A stretch of DNA of 26,270 bases from Proteobacteria bacterium UBA652 (GTDB taxonomy: Bacteria; Pseudomonadota; Gammaproteobacteria; Nitrosococcales; Methylophagaceae). The stretch lies in NCBI GenBank assembly GCA_002299915.1, contig DBOG01000017.1, forward strand, positions 1 to 26,270. Reading direction: 5' to 3'. The notes under the pieces were generated by a model. The model was not told the DNA's origin, did not search any database, and was given only the letters and a program-made list of their open reading frames with translations. How positions within the stretch are numbered: position 1 is the first letter of the stretch; each line of letters begins with the position of its first letter. Below are positions 1 through 7,548 of the stretch, in pieces. The translations under genes and the position numbers were made by a program.

Positions 1-13
1 TTTTTCGGGGGGA

Positions 14-976
14 TTACAATTCTCCTTTCGGAGGGTTAGATGGCGTGAGTACTTCATTAATGACACATATTACATCATTAATGTTGAGACCTGTCATTCC
101 ATCACACTCACCGGGTACTGTAGTGGTATCAGGATCGTCGCCACCTATTAAAACTTCTATCTCTACAGTGGATAAAGCCCTATTATAAACTCGAATGTCA
201 TCAAACCAAATGTAGCTATCCACACTAGGAGACCAATGTGCTCCTGATCCACCATGAAAGGTCGAAAAATAAAGACTATCTACTTGGTCTCCATTGGTTA
301 CAAAACGGAGTCCTGTAAGGCTTAATGCTAAATCCCCATTTACCCAAACGTCTACCTCTCCATCAGCATTGCTTCCTGAATTTACTTTTACACGTTGCGT
401 AATATGGTACCACTGTCCTTTTTGAAAAATTATGTTTGATAAATCTAAATTTAATAAATTGAAATCTTCACCATAAGTACCGGGCTTATCCATATGATAA
501 AGGTATAAGACTGCTTTCCCTCCCGTACGCCACATGAGTCTAGCCGTAAATCCATTGCTTCCATCACATGAGGCACCTCCCCCACAATTCCCGCCACCAG
601 CTAAACCAGGCAACTTACCGCCCTCGCTTGTTCCCCCCCAATCAAAATCGTTGCTAAATCGCAACCAATAAGACGAAAAAGCGTCGTTTGAGCCAGTAAA
701 TTTTAGTGGGGATTGGGCACCTGTTTGTTGTGGCCCATGTTGATTGGCCGGATATTTCACTCTCATAGATTTTGTGCCAGAATGAGAGTAGGCATCATCA
801 ATAAAGACTCTTGATTGGTCAAAGCCTTGAACCCAAGGGGAATCAAAGCCATCTGTAATTAGATTCGCTTGTACGTATTCATGCTCATCTGGCCAATTTT
901 CAAAATCACCACTATTAACTTGTGCCGATGAAAGGCTAAAAATAAATGATGCTAAAATCAATAAATAGTCTTTCAT
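14..976 (-). CDS. Secreted PL14-like polysaccharide lyase-like protein with C-terminal dockerin-like tag
   Basis: A 320-residue protein. Residues 1-19 form a signal peptide (hydrophobic core LLILASFIFSL, likely cleavage after SSA), so it is probably exported. The central part, about 25-265, carries motifs I associate with polysaccharide lyase family 14 and related beta-jelly-roll enzymes: KLPGLAGG at 121-128, GFTARLMWR at 142-150, YFSTFHGG at 236-243 and FDDIRVY at 258-264. By family it would cleave a uronate-containing glycan by beta-elimination; the substrate is unknown. Residues 265-279 (RALSTVEIEVLIGG) resemble the end of the LamG domain of the neighbouring gene. The C-terminus (289-310) is a GECDG...INDVIC...VL tag shared with that neighbour, followed by a short linker, TPSNPPKGEL. 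It lies 51 bases downstream of the LamG gene in the same direction. The ATG has a weak AGGTAA upstream. The stop may reflect a one-base insertion (see findings). Family call by motif memory only. Confidence 0.7.
   Translation of the reverse strand: MKDYLLILASFIFSLSSAQVNSGDFENWPDEHEYVQANLITDGFDSPWVQGFDQSRVFIDDAYSHSGTKSMRVKYPANQHGPQQTGAQSPLKFTGSNDAFSSYWLRFSNDFDWGGTSEGGKLPGLAGGGNCGGGASCDGSNGFTARLMWRTGGKAVLYLYHMDKPGTYGEDFNLLNLDLSNIIFQKGQWYHITQRVKVNSGSNADGEVDVWVNGDLALSLTGLRFVTNGDQVDSLYFSTFHGGSGAHWSPSVDSYIWFDDIRVYNRALSTVEIEVLIGGDDPDTTTVPGECDGMTGLNINDVICVINEVLTPSNPPKGEL
20..49 (-). repeat. Imperfect repeat copy A encoding the TPSNPPKGE linker
   Basis: Thirty bases that match 1097-1126 at 23 of 30 positions. 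The copy contains the palindrome CTCC-GAAA-GGAG on the coding strand and encodes the last residues of the lyase-like protein. Here it follows the dockerin-like tag, whereas in the LamG gene it precedes the tag. Confidence 0.6.
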
Positions 977-1027
977 AATAATTTTGTTACCTATAGAAGT
1001 TTATAACTATGTGGCTGTCCAAGGCTT

Positions 1028-2818
1028 CTATTGGCTCAACACCTTATTAATCGTACAAATCACATCGTTAATATCCACACCGGCAACGCCGTCACACTCT
1101 CCTTTAGGCGGGGTAGAGGGGGTGACACCATCACATTCACCCAAAATAGTGGGGTTATCAGGGCATGAAGTTGGGCTTTCACCATTTTTTAATGCCGTTA
1201 CTTCTGCTAGCGATAGTGCCTTGCTATACAAGTTAACTTCGTCTATCGTGCCATCAAAATGTCTGGCCTCAATGGGATTGTCTCCTATTCTGATGCCAGC
1301 GCTGCTGCTGGCAATATTACCCGTTTTGGTACGGCCACCCTTTTCAACACCATCGATATAGAGCCGCATTTTGCTACCATCATACGTTGCTACAATATGA
1401 TACCAGGTATTGGGGTTGAGCGTTTGTGTGCCTATTAGGGTATGGGTTGTGCTACCTGTTTTGAGCCTGAATCTGGGTTTGATGCCATTATCACTGATAG
1501 TTGATAACATCCAGATATGGTCATTCTCTTGTACACCTGTTGCTTTGGAGATAATGCGGGCATCAGCTGTAGCAAAATCATCAGCCCTTATCCATGCTAC
1601 AAGGCTGAGCTGATTGCCACTGATATCGAAACTATTGATGCTGACAAAATCATTATCCCCATCAAAATCAAGTGCGCTAGCCACTCTCCCTGCTGAGGGG
1701 GTTGCGCCGCTCACTGTGCCATCATGCCCATTGCCACTTTGATCGACCACTGTATTACTGCTCACACTGTCTAAGCTATATCTAGCAACAAGATCCGGAT
1801 CTTGTTCGCATGGGTTATGAATACCCGTTGTGGTGATCGATGCCGTATTGCTCACGCTGGACAAATTGCCAGCACCATCTCTCGCTTTAACGGTGAAGTT
1901 ATATGCTGTACCTGATGCTAATCCTGTTATGTGAGTGCTTATGCTGGTGCTGTTTTTTTCAAACACGCCATCTTTGTAAATGGTATAAGCAACGACCCCT
2001 GTATCTGCATCTGTTGCCGCATCCCAGCTTAAATCTGTGGTGGTATCGGTCGTATTTGTGGCATTTAGATTGCTAGGTGCCGTTGGCGGCGTGATATCGC
2101 CCGAAGTAGGGCTACCAGTATTCACTGGCCATACACAAGCAAAGTTAGCATCCTTAAAGCTGCTATCTTGCGAGCCCGTATCCGTTGCAAACCACCACAC
2201 AAAAGGAGAAGGAAAGGTAGGCGGAAAGGGATTGGGGACTTCGCTCTTAGACCAATAAGCAGCTGCGCCTGCATTAGGGGAAAGCGTTGGGTTCGTATTG
2301 ATAAAGGGCTCAGTCTGAGTAAAACAATTAGGCGAACAACTCGGCCCTGTATTCTGGTTGCCTAGCCCGATCCGAAATAAATGCCCCAATTCACTGCCCG
2401 TGCAGTTATATCCGTAGCCGAGCGGTGAATCATCTGCTGATTGGCTGCTACAGCTTGGATCAGGTTGTGACGTCTCCGGTAATCGCCAATTATTATGGCC
2501 AAGGTAAGTGTGTTGATTGAGAATATCGACCCATGCCATCGCTTCAAACCAATTCAGCATACCATTCTCTTGATTGCATATCTCAGTAGGTGTATGGCGG
2601 TCACTAACGCTGGGCTGCATGGCTGCAAAAGCATCCCATAAGTCTTTTTCTATGCCCGCGCTAGCATCACAAGCTGTTTTGACTAAATTGGCATCTTGCA
2701 GCCAATTAATACTTTGTGTTGTGTCTTCTATTAAGCCATTCCCAAGATCATTGAGGGCGGCAAAACTGGCAGGGCTAATGTGAAGTAAACTGGCCAGTAA
2801 AATGATGCGCATTTTCAT
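1028..2818 (-). CDS. Secreted DUF1566 / fibronectin III / LamG multidomain protein with C-terminal dockerin-like tag
   Basis: A 596-residue exported protein. Signal peptide 1-20, cleavage likely after SFA. Residues 28-232 look like a DUF1566 (Lcl C-terminal-like) domain: INWLQDA at 37-43, NNWRLPE at 109-115, AAYWSKSE at 186-193 and ACVWPV at 227-232. Residues 243-331 are a fibronectin type III domain (TPPTAPSNL start, GLASGTAYNFTVKARDGAGN). Residues 341-545 are a LamG/concanavalin-like domain (VARYSLD, ALDFDGDNDFV, WYHIVATYDGSKMRLYIDG, FDGTIDEVNLYSKALS). The C-terminus has GECDGV twice (560-565 and 573-578) around TPSTPPK, then VDINDVICTINKVL. The ATG has a good AGGAA at about 7 bases. No catalytic motif was recognised; a carbohydrate-binding or adhesive surface role is an inference from the domains. 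A promoter-like sequence lies just upstream. Confidence 0.85.
   Translation of the reverse strand: MKMRIILLASLLHISPASFAALNDLGNGLIEDTTQSINWLQDANLVKTACDASAGIEKDLWDAFAAMQPSVSDRHTPTEICNQENGMLNWFEAMAWVDILNQHTYLGHNNWRLPETSQPDPSCSSQSADDSPLGYGYNCTGSELGHLFRIGLGNQNTGPSCSPNCFTQTEPFINTNPTLSPNAGAAAYWSKSEVPNPFPPTFPSPFVWWFATDTGSQDSSFKDANFACVWPVNTGSPTSGDITPPTAPSNLNATNTTDTTTDLSWDAATDADTGVVAYTIYKDGVFEKNSTSISTHITGLASGTAYNFTVKARDGAGNLSSVSNTASITTTGIHNPCEQDPDLVARYSLDSVSSNTVVDQSGNGHDGTVSGATPSAGRVASALDFDGDNDFVSINSFDISGNQLSLVAWIRADDFATADARIISKATGVQENDHIWMLSTISDNGIKPRFRLKTGSTTHTLIGTQTLNPNTWYHIVATYDGSKMRLYIDGVEKGGRTKTGNIASSSAGIRIGDNPIEARHFDGTIDEVNLYSKALSLAEVTALKNGESPTSCPDNPTILGECDGVTPSTPPKGECDGVAGVDINDVICTINKVLSQ
1097..1126 (-). 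repeat. Imperfect repeat copy B encoding the TPSTPPKGE linker
   Basis: Partner of 20-49. It sits in frame inside the C-terminal tag of the LamG protein and is bounded by two GECDGV-coding stretches that differ only at synonymous positions, so the protein repeat is kept while the DNA has drifted. Confidence 0.6.
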
Positions 2819-2874
2819 TCGGGAATTTCCTGTAATTTATTTTAAATTTGTTTTACAGGGAAGTGATGTCCACA

Positions 2875-2903
2875 AATATAGCAAATATTCGCCCTTAAGG
2901 CAA
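2875..2903 (-). promoter_or_regulatory. Sigma-70-like promoter for the LamG and lyase-like gene pair
   Basis: On the minus strand TTGCCT (2898-2903, 4 of 6 to the -35 consensus) and TATATT (2875-2880, 5 of 6 to the -10 consensus) are separated by exactly 17 bases. The predicted start lies about 50 bases upstream of the LamG ATG. The -35 overlaps a GCCTTAAGGC palindrome. This suggests that the two secreted-protein genes can be expressed independently of the polysaccharide operon. Confidence 0.5.
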
Positions 2904-2908
2904 CATTT

Positions 2909-4288
2909 TTATGCTGCTTTAATTAACGCCTCAATGTCTAACACCTGCTGTTCAACCAGTTGTTTATTCCCCTTCGATTCAACATTCAGCCGCAATAGAG
3001 GCTCTGTATTTGATGCTCTTAAATTAAACCGCCAATCCTGAAAAACGATGCTAACACCATCGGTCATATCAACTTGTAACACGTCAACATCTGACCTTGA
3101 AGTGTAGTGTGCTAAGACAGCGTCAAGTACGGACTGTGTATCGGTAACCGTATAATTTATTTCACCACTACAAGGATAAGCAGCTATTCTCTCCGCCACT
3201 AATTCTGATAGCGGCTTTTTTGTCGTACTAATAAGTTCTGTTAATAATAACCACGGAATCATCCCACTATCACAATATGCAAAATCTCGAAAATAATGAT
3301 GGGCACTCATTTCGCCACCATAAATGGCATTCTCTGCGCGCATTCTTTCTTTAATAAAAGCGTGGCCTGTTTTGCTCTGAATGGCAATGCCTCCTGCTTT
3401 TTCTACAATATCAATCGTATTCCAACTCAACCGAGAGTCATGAATAATTTTTTCGCCTGGATGTTTCTTCAGGAAAGCTTCGGCCAATAGGCCAACAATA
3501 TAATATCCCTCGATAAAATTTCCCTGATGATCAAACAAAAAACAACGATCAAAATCACCATCCCAGGCAATGCCCATATCTGCTTGATGAGCTACTACCG
3601 CATCGGCTGTTGCCTGCCTATTTTCAGCTAATAAGGGATTTGGAATGCCATTTGGAAAGGTTCCATCAGGGTCATGATGTACCTTAATAAATTCAATCGG
3701 AATATCAAGCAGCTTAAACTGTGATTCAATGGCATCAATCACATGCCCTGCCGCACCATTTCCCGCATTCACTACCAATTTCAAAGACACTAAATTGGCG
3801 GGTTCAATATAGGACATAAGATGATCAATATACTCTTTTAAAATGGATTTCTGACTCAATGACCCTTGTCTATCTATCGGGTTAAACTGCTCATTTTCTG
3901 CAAGCTGTTGGATCTCACGCAGTCCACTATCACCACTAATTGGCTTGGCGCCCCGTCCTACAAATTTAATCCCATTATAATCAATCGGATTATGGCTTGC
4001 TGTGACCTCGATTCCACCATCCACATCCAAATTAAAAGCGGCAAAGTAAATTTCTTCGGTACCGGTCATTCCAATATCGATCACATCCACACCCGCATCC
4101 ATCAAGCCTTTTGCCAGCGCCATTTTTAATGATTCACTGGTTAATCGTATATCACACCCTACGACCACGCGCTTAGCGCCAAGGTACTGGGCATAAGCCC
4201 GCCCAATGCGATAGGCAATATCCTCATTGAGTTCATCACCTAACTTGCCCCGCACATCATATGCCTTAAAACAACTCAGCTCCGTCAT
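2909..4288 (-). CDS. manB: Phosphomannomutase (ManB/CpsG type)
   Basis: A 459-residue alpha-D-phosphohexomutase that converts mannose-6-phosphate to mannose-1-phosphate, the step before GDP-mannose, in the cytoplasm. The active-site phosphoserine loop TASHNPIDYNG has Ser98. The metal loop DGDFDR has Asp243, Asp245 and Asp247. The sugar-binding GGEMSAHHYF lies near residue 325, and the C-terminal phosphate-binding RASNTEP is intact. Length matches CpsG/ManB (about 456). The start codon overlaps the manC stop (ATGA), so the two genes are probably translationally coupled. It is the last gene of the polysaccharide train. A bifunctional phosphoglucomutase/phosphomannomutase activity cannot be excluded, but pairing with manC favours mannose. 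Confidence 0.93.
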   Translation of the reverse strand: MTELSCFKAYDVRGKLGDELNEDIAYRIGRAYAQYLGAKRVVVGCDIRLTSESLKMALAKGLMDAGVDVIDIGMTGTEEIYFAAFNLDVDGGIEVTASHNPIDYNGIKFVGRGAKPISGDSGLREIQQLAENEQFNPIDRQGSLSQKSILKEYIDHLMSYIEPANLVSLKLVVNAGNGAAGHVIDAIESQFKLLDIPIEFIKVHHDPDGTFPNGIPNPLLAENRQATADAVVAHQADMGIAWDGDFDRCFLFDHQGNFIEGYYIVGLLAEAFLKKHPGEKIIHDSRLSWNTIDIVEKAGGIAIQSKTGHAFIKERMRAENAIYGGEMSAHHYFRDFAYCDSGMIPWLLLTELISTTKKPLSELVAERIAAYPCSGEINYTVTDTQSVLDAVLAHYTSRSDVDVLQVDMTDGVSIVFQDWRFNLRASNTEPLLRLNVESKGNKQLVEQQVLDIEALIKAA

Positions 4289-5712
4289 TTAGCCCGGCCA
4301 TAAATATCTTCCAGACGCTCAATATCATCTTCACCCAAATAATCACCTGTTTGCACCTCAATAATCACCAACGGGATCTCACCTGCATTTTCTAAGCGAT
4401 GTTGGTGGCCAGCCTGAATATAAGTTGATTCGTTGGTATTCACTTCTATCTCTCGTCCGTTATTGATTACCTTTGCCGTACCGCTCACTACTACCCAGTG
4501 TTCACAGCGATGTTGATGCACCTGTAAACTCAATACCCCGCCAGGTTTCACCTCAATTCTCTTAATCTTAAACCCATCACAATTATCCAATACGCGATAA
4601 TTACCCCACGGACGAGTCGCCATATTATGAATTTTATAGGCATCATTGTCTTGTTCTTTTAAGGATTGATAAATGTATCTCACCTCTTGTGCGCTGTCTC
4701 GCGAAGCCACCAAGACTGCATCCGATGTATCCACAATAATCAAATTTTCCACCCCGACTGCAGCCACCATGCGATCGTCGCTTTGTACATAGCAATTTCT
4801 GGCATCATGCAGCATTGCATCACCTTGAATGCGATTACCCAAGGCATCTGGTGTAATTAAGTCACCCAATGCCGCCCAAGATCCAATATCACTCCAGCCG
4901 ATATCGCACGCCACTACAGACACATTATCAGACTGTTCCATTAGCGCATAATCAATAGAGTTATTAGGCACCGCTGAAAATAAAGCCGCGTTCAACGTTA
5001 CTTTATCGAAATCATCCGTCTCTACTTTTTGTGATCCTGCCAAACACGCTCGTGTTGCCTCCAAAATATCAGGCGCATGCTGCTGCATTTCATCAATCAA
5101 TGTCTCTGCTGAAAAGCAAAACATGCCTGAATTCCACAGATAATCGCCCGATGCAACATATTCCTCCGCAGTAGCCAGATCAGGTTTCTCAACAAACCGA
5201 CGTACATCCGTTCCCTCTGCCTCAATATAACCATAAGCTGTTTCAGCATGACTTGGGGTAATACCAAAGGTCACCAACTTACCTGTCGCAGCCAATTCAC
5301 ATGCCCGAGACACCGCAGCGGAAAAAGCATTCTCATCTTGAATCAGGTGATCTGCCGCCAACATCAGCATCAATGCATCTTCACCATATTTCTCAGCCAC
5401 CTGCAATGCAGCCGCAGCAATCGCTGGCGCCGTATTTCGACCCGCAGGCTCTAAAATATAACGATTATGTATCGCCTGTTCGGTCTCATTCGCCACCTCA
5501 AAACAAGCATCCATTGTCTTATACTGCAATGCATGGCTCGCTACTGTCACAATATCTGTCACACTCGGCAAACTCGCCCCACGTAGCCATGCCTTTTGTA
5601 GCATGCTCTTACCATCTGCCAACCGAATAAACGGCTTAGGATGCTCCTCACGCGACACTGGCCACAATCGAGATCCTGCACCGCCGCACATAATTACAGG
5701 TATTAACTTCAA
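4285..5712 (-). CDS. manC: Mannose-1-phosphate guanylyltransferase / mannose-6-phosphate isomerase (type II, bifunctional)
   Basis: A 475-residue bifunctional enzyme that isomerises fructose-6-phosphate to mannose-6-phosphate and makes GDP-mannose from mannose-1-phosphate and GTP. The N-terminal nucleotidyltransferase has GGAGSRLWPVSRE at 10-22 and PKPF at 25-28. The C-terminal cupin (about 360-470) has the type II PMI metal motif QVHQHRCEHWVVVSGTA. Length fits WbpW/AlgA/ManC. Homology starts at the first residue, which makes the start codon TTG (5710-5712), preceded by AAGGA six bases upstream. No GDP-mannose-modifying enzyme (Gmd, Rmd, Fcl) occurs in the window, so mannose itself may enter the glycan; this is an inference. 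Confidence 0.93.
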   Translation of the reverse strand: MKLIPVIMCGGAGSRLWPVSREEHPKPFIRLADGKSMLQKAWLRGASLPSVTDIVTVASHALQYKTMDACFEVANETEQAIHNRYILEPAGRNTAPAIAAAALQVAEKYGEDALMLMLAADHLIQDENAFSAAVSRACELAATGKLVTFGITPSHAETAYGYIEAEGTDVRRFVEKPDLATAEEYVASGDYLWNSGMFCFSAETLIDEMQQHAPDILEATRACLAGSQKVETDDFDKVTLNAALFSAVPNNSIDYALMEQSDNVSVVACDIGWSDIGSWAALGDLITPDALGNRIQGDAMLHDARNCYVQSDDRMVAAVGVENLIIVDTSDAVLVASRDSAQEVRYIYQSLKEQDNDAYKIHNMATRPWGNYRVLDNCDGFKIKRIEVKPGGVLSLQVHQHRCEHWVVVSGTAKVINNGREIEVNTNESTYIQAGHQHRLENAGEIPLVIIEVQTGDYLGEDDIERLEDIYGRAK

Positions 5713-5745
5713 CTTAATTCCTTTTGTTTCTTATCTCCCAAAATA

Positions 5746-6306
5746 CTAATGAGAGACGCCATCTCTTTTTATAACTTTTAAAAAAGTAAGCCATAAAATC
5801 TTTAAATCAAACATAAATGACTGCTTTTCTTTGTATTCAACATCCAACGCCACTTTCTCTGGAATAGGCAATTCATCTCGTCCATTAATCTGCGCCCAGC
5901 CCGTTAATCCAGGCATAAGTACATGGACACCTTTTCCTGTTCGAAGAACCATCAAATCATCTTGGTTAAATAATGCGGGTCTTGGCCCCACAAAACTCAT
6001 ATCCCCCTTCAAAATACTCCATATCTGAGGCAATTCATCTAAACTCGATTTTCTTAAAAAATTACCTATTGGTGTCAACACACTTTCTGGATCAGGTAAC
6101 AAATGGGTAGCAATAGCCGGCGTATCTATTTTCATACTTCTAAACTTAGGCATTCTAAAAACAATATTATGCTGCCCTACCCGATCAGACCAATATAAAG
6201 CGGGGCCCATAGAGGTTAGCCTTACGAATACTGCCACTATTAGAATTGGTAGTAGTAAAATAGAAAGCACCACTAAAGCTAAAATTAAATCAAAAAGTCT
6301 TTTCAT
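5746..6306 (-). CDS. Monotopic phosphoglycosyl transferase (bacterial sugar transferase, PglC-like)
   Basis: A 186-residue initiating enzyme expected to transfer a sugar-1-phosphate from a UDP-sugar onto undecaprenyl phosphate at the inner membrane face. An N-terminal hydrophobic re-entrant helix covers about 6-29. Family motifs follow: KFRSM at 54-58, the catalytic Asp90-Glu91 dyad in SLDELPQ, GPRP at 107-110, and PGLTGWAQINGR near 135. Its size is that of the minimal PglC/WbtG-like catalytic domain, without the extra N-terminal membrane domain of WbaP/WcaJ. ATG start; it follows the upstream glycosyltransferase by 15 bases. With WbpM encoded in the same locus, a 2-acetamido-6-deoxy sugar is a reasonable donor, but the sequence does not show which. 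Confidence 0.92.
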   Translation of the reverse strand: MKRLFDLILALVVLSILLLPILIVAVFVRLTSMGPALYWSDRVGQHNIVFRMPKFRSMKIDTPAIATHLLPDPESVLTPIGNFLRKSSLDELPQIWSILKGDMSFVGPRPALFNQDDLMVLRTGKGVHVLMPGLTGWAQINGRDELPIPEKVALDVEYKEKQSFMFDLKILWLTFLKVIKRDGVSH

Positions 6307-6321
6307 TAAAATACCTACTAC

Positions 6322-7548
6322 TTATTCATCCAATAATACCGTCGCTAGTTTTTCTGCCAACCTCGTATAATCATGATTTTTCAACACATATTCCCTGCCA
6401 TTTTGACCAAGTTGTGCTCGTTGTTCGACAGACATGTTTTCTATTTTTAGTACCGCCTCAACAACTGCCTGAGGATCCTCTGCAGGAACTGATAATCCTG
6501 CATGCGCCTCTGTTACTGGTTCATATTCTGCTGAATCAATCGCATATAGAATTGACTTGCCCCCATACAAATAATCAAACAATTTATTAGGTGACACGCC
6601 AAAACGAAAGAGCGGATCTTTAGTCAACCCAATATAACAAATATCAAACTTTGACAACATAGTTTGGATTTGTTTTTTTGGAATAGCATCAATAAAGTAA
6701 AGATTATTTAATCTAAGTTTTTTACTCTTGGCCTGTAACCTTTTTTTTTCCTTACCCTTCCCCACCAATACCCATGCTAAAGAATCATTATCTTTTGTTA
6801 TTGCGGCAGCTTCAATAAAGGTTCCTAACGCATTTGCCGCACCTAATGTACCCGTGTAACCTATAATGAATTTATCCTTTGGCAACATTCCTAATACTTT
6901 ATCTGGGATCGGTTCTGCCTGCGAAACCTCTTCTAAATCAAATCCATTTGGGATCCACTCAAATTTTTCACGCGCCATCCCCCGCTGGATCATATGCTTT
7001 TCTGCATTAGGTAAGTTAGACAACACAATATCTGACTCGCGATATGCTTTGTCCTCAATCCACTGTAGCAATCTAATGAAGGGATGTTTTATCGAATACC
7101 CTCCAATTTCCACTAGTGATAAAGGCCAAATATCACGCACTTCGAATGCTAGTTTTGCACCTGTTTTTTTTGCTAAGCGCTGCGCACTAATGAATGGTAT
7201 TAAAGAAGGCGAACTATACAAAATGACATCCGGACGCTCCGTAATCACCTTAGAAATATTTAATATCTTCCTAGCAAAATCAATCCAATTCCATACTCTT
7301 TTTTTATCGTGGGCACCTTGATATTCTGGCATCGAGACCCAGACGAAGCGAAAACCATCAATAAATTCCACTTTAAACCTACGTTTAATCTTTGGTGGAT
7401 ACCTTAATAAGTGTGTATAGCCAGCCGCAATCAAGAATACTTTATGCCCTTGTTTAGCCAATTCTTTTGACAAATAATAGTGGCGTCCTCCCATGCCAGT
7501 TTCTGGCGTAGAAGCGTATTGGTTAATAATCCAAATAGTTTTAGCCAC
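6322..7548 (-). CDS. GT4-family glycosyltransferase (WbuB/WbpJ-like)
   Basis: A 408-residue cytoplasmic GT-B fold enzyme predicted to add one sugar to the lipid-linked repeat unit. The N-terminal half has GGRHYYLSKELAKQGH and FEVRDIWPLSLVEIGG. The C-terminal half has IGYTGTLGAANAL, VGKGKEK and GVSPNKLFDYLYGGKSI, typical of the WbuB/WbpJ-like branch. It starts with GTG (7546-7548), seven bases after GGAG, and overlaps the wbpI stop. It lies directly after wbpI, as wbpJ does in P. aeruginosa, so a role in adding the ManNAc3NAcA-type residue or its neighbour is plausible but unproven. A run of nine A in the coding strand (6741-6749) falls inside the gene. Confidence 0.88.
   Translation of the reverse strand: MAKTIWIINQYASTPETGMGGRHYYLSKELAKQGHKVFLIAAGYTHLLRYPPKIKRRFKVEFIDGFRFVWVSMPEYQGAHDKKRVWNWIDFARKILNISKVITERPDVILYSSPSLIPFISAQRLAKKTGAKLAFEVRDIWPLSLVEIGGYSIKHPFIRLLQWIEDKAYRESDIVLSNLPNAEKHMIQRGMAREKFEWIPNGFDLEEVSQAEPIPDKVLGMLPKDKFIIGYTGTLGAANALGTFIEAAAITKDNDSLAWVLVGKGKEKKRLQAKSKKLRLNNLYFIDAIPKKQIQTMLSKFDICYIGLTKDPLFRFGVSPNKLFDYLYGGKSILYAIDSAEYEPVTEAHAGLSVPAEDPQAVVEAVLKIENMSVEQRAQLGQNGREYVLKNHDYTRLAEKLATVLLDE

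Noticed and set aside
984..1361. A 125-codon plus-strand open frame over the end of the LamG gene
   Set aside because: It is antisense to a gene with clear domains, has no family motif, and its Thr/Pro/Ser-rich start is just the complement of the linker repeat.
6866..7321. A 151-codon plus-strand open frame
   Set aside because: It is complementary to the conserved WbuB-like glycosyltransferase, and its composition follows the opposite strand's codons.
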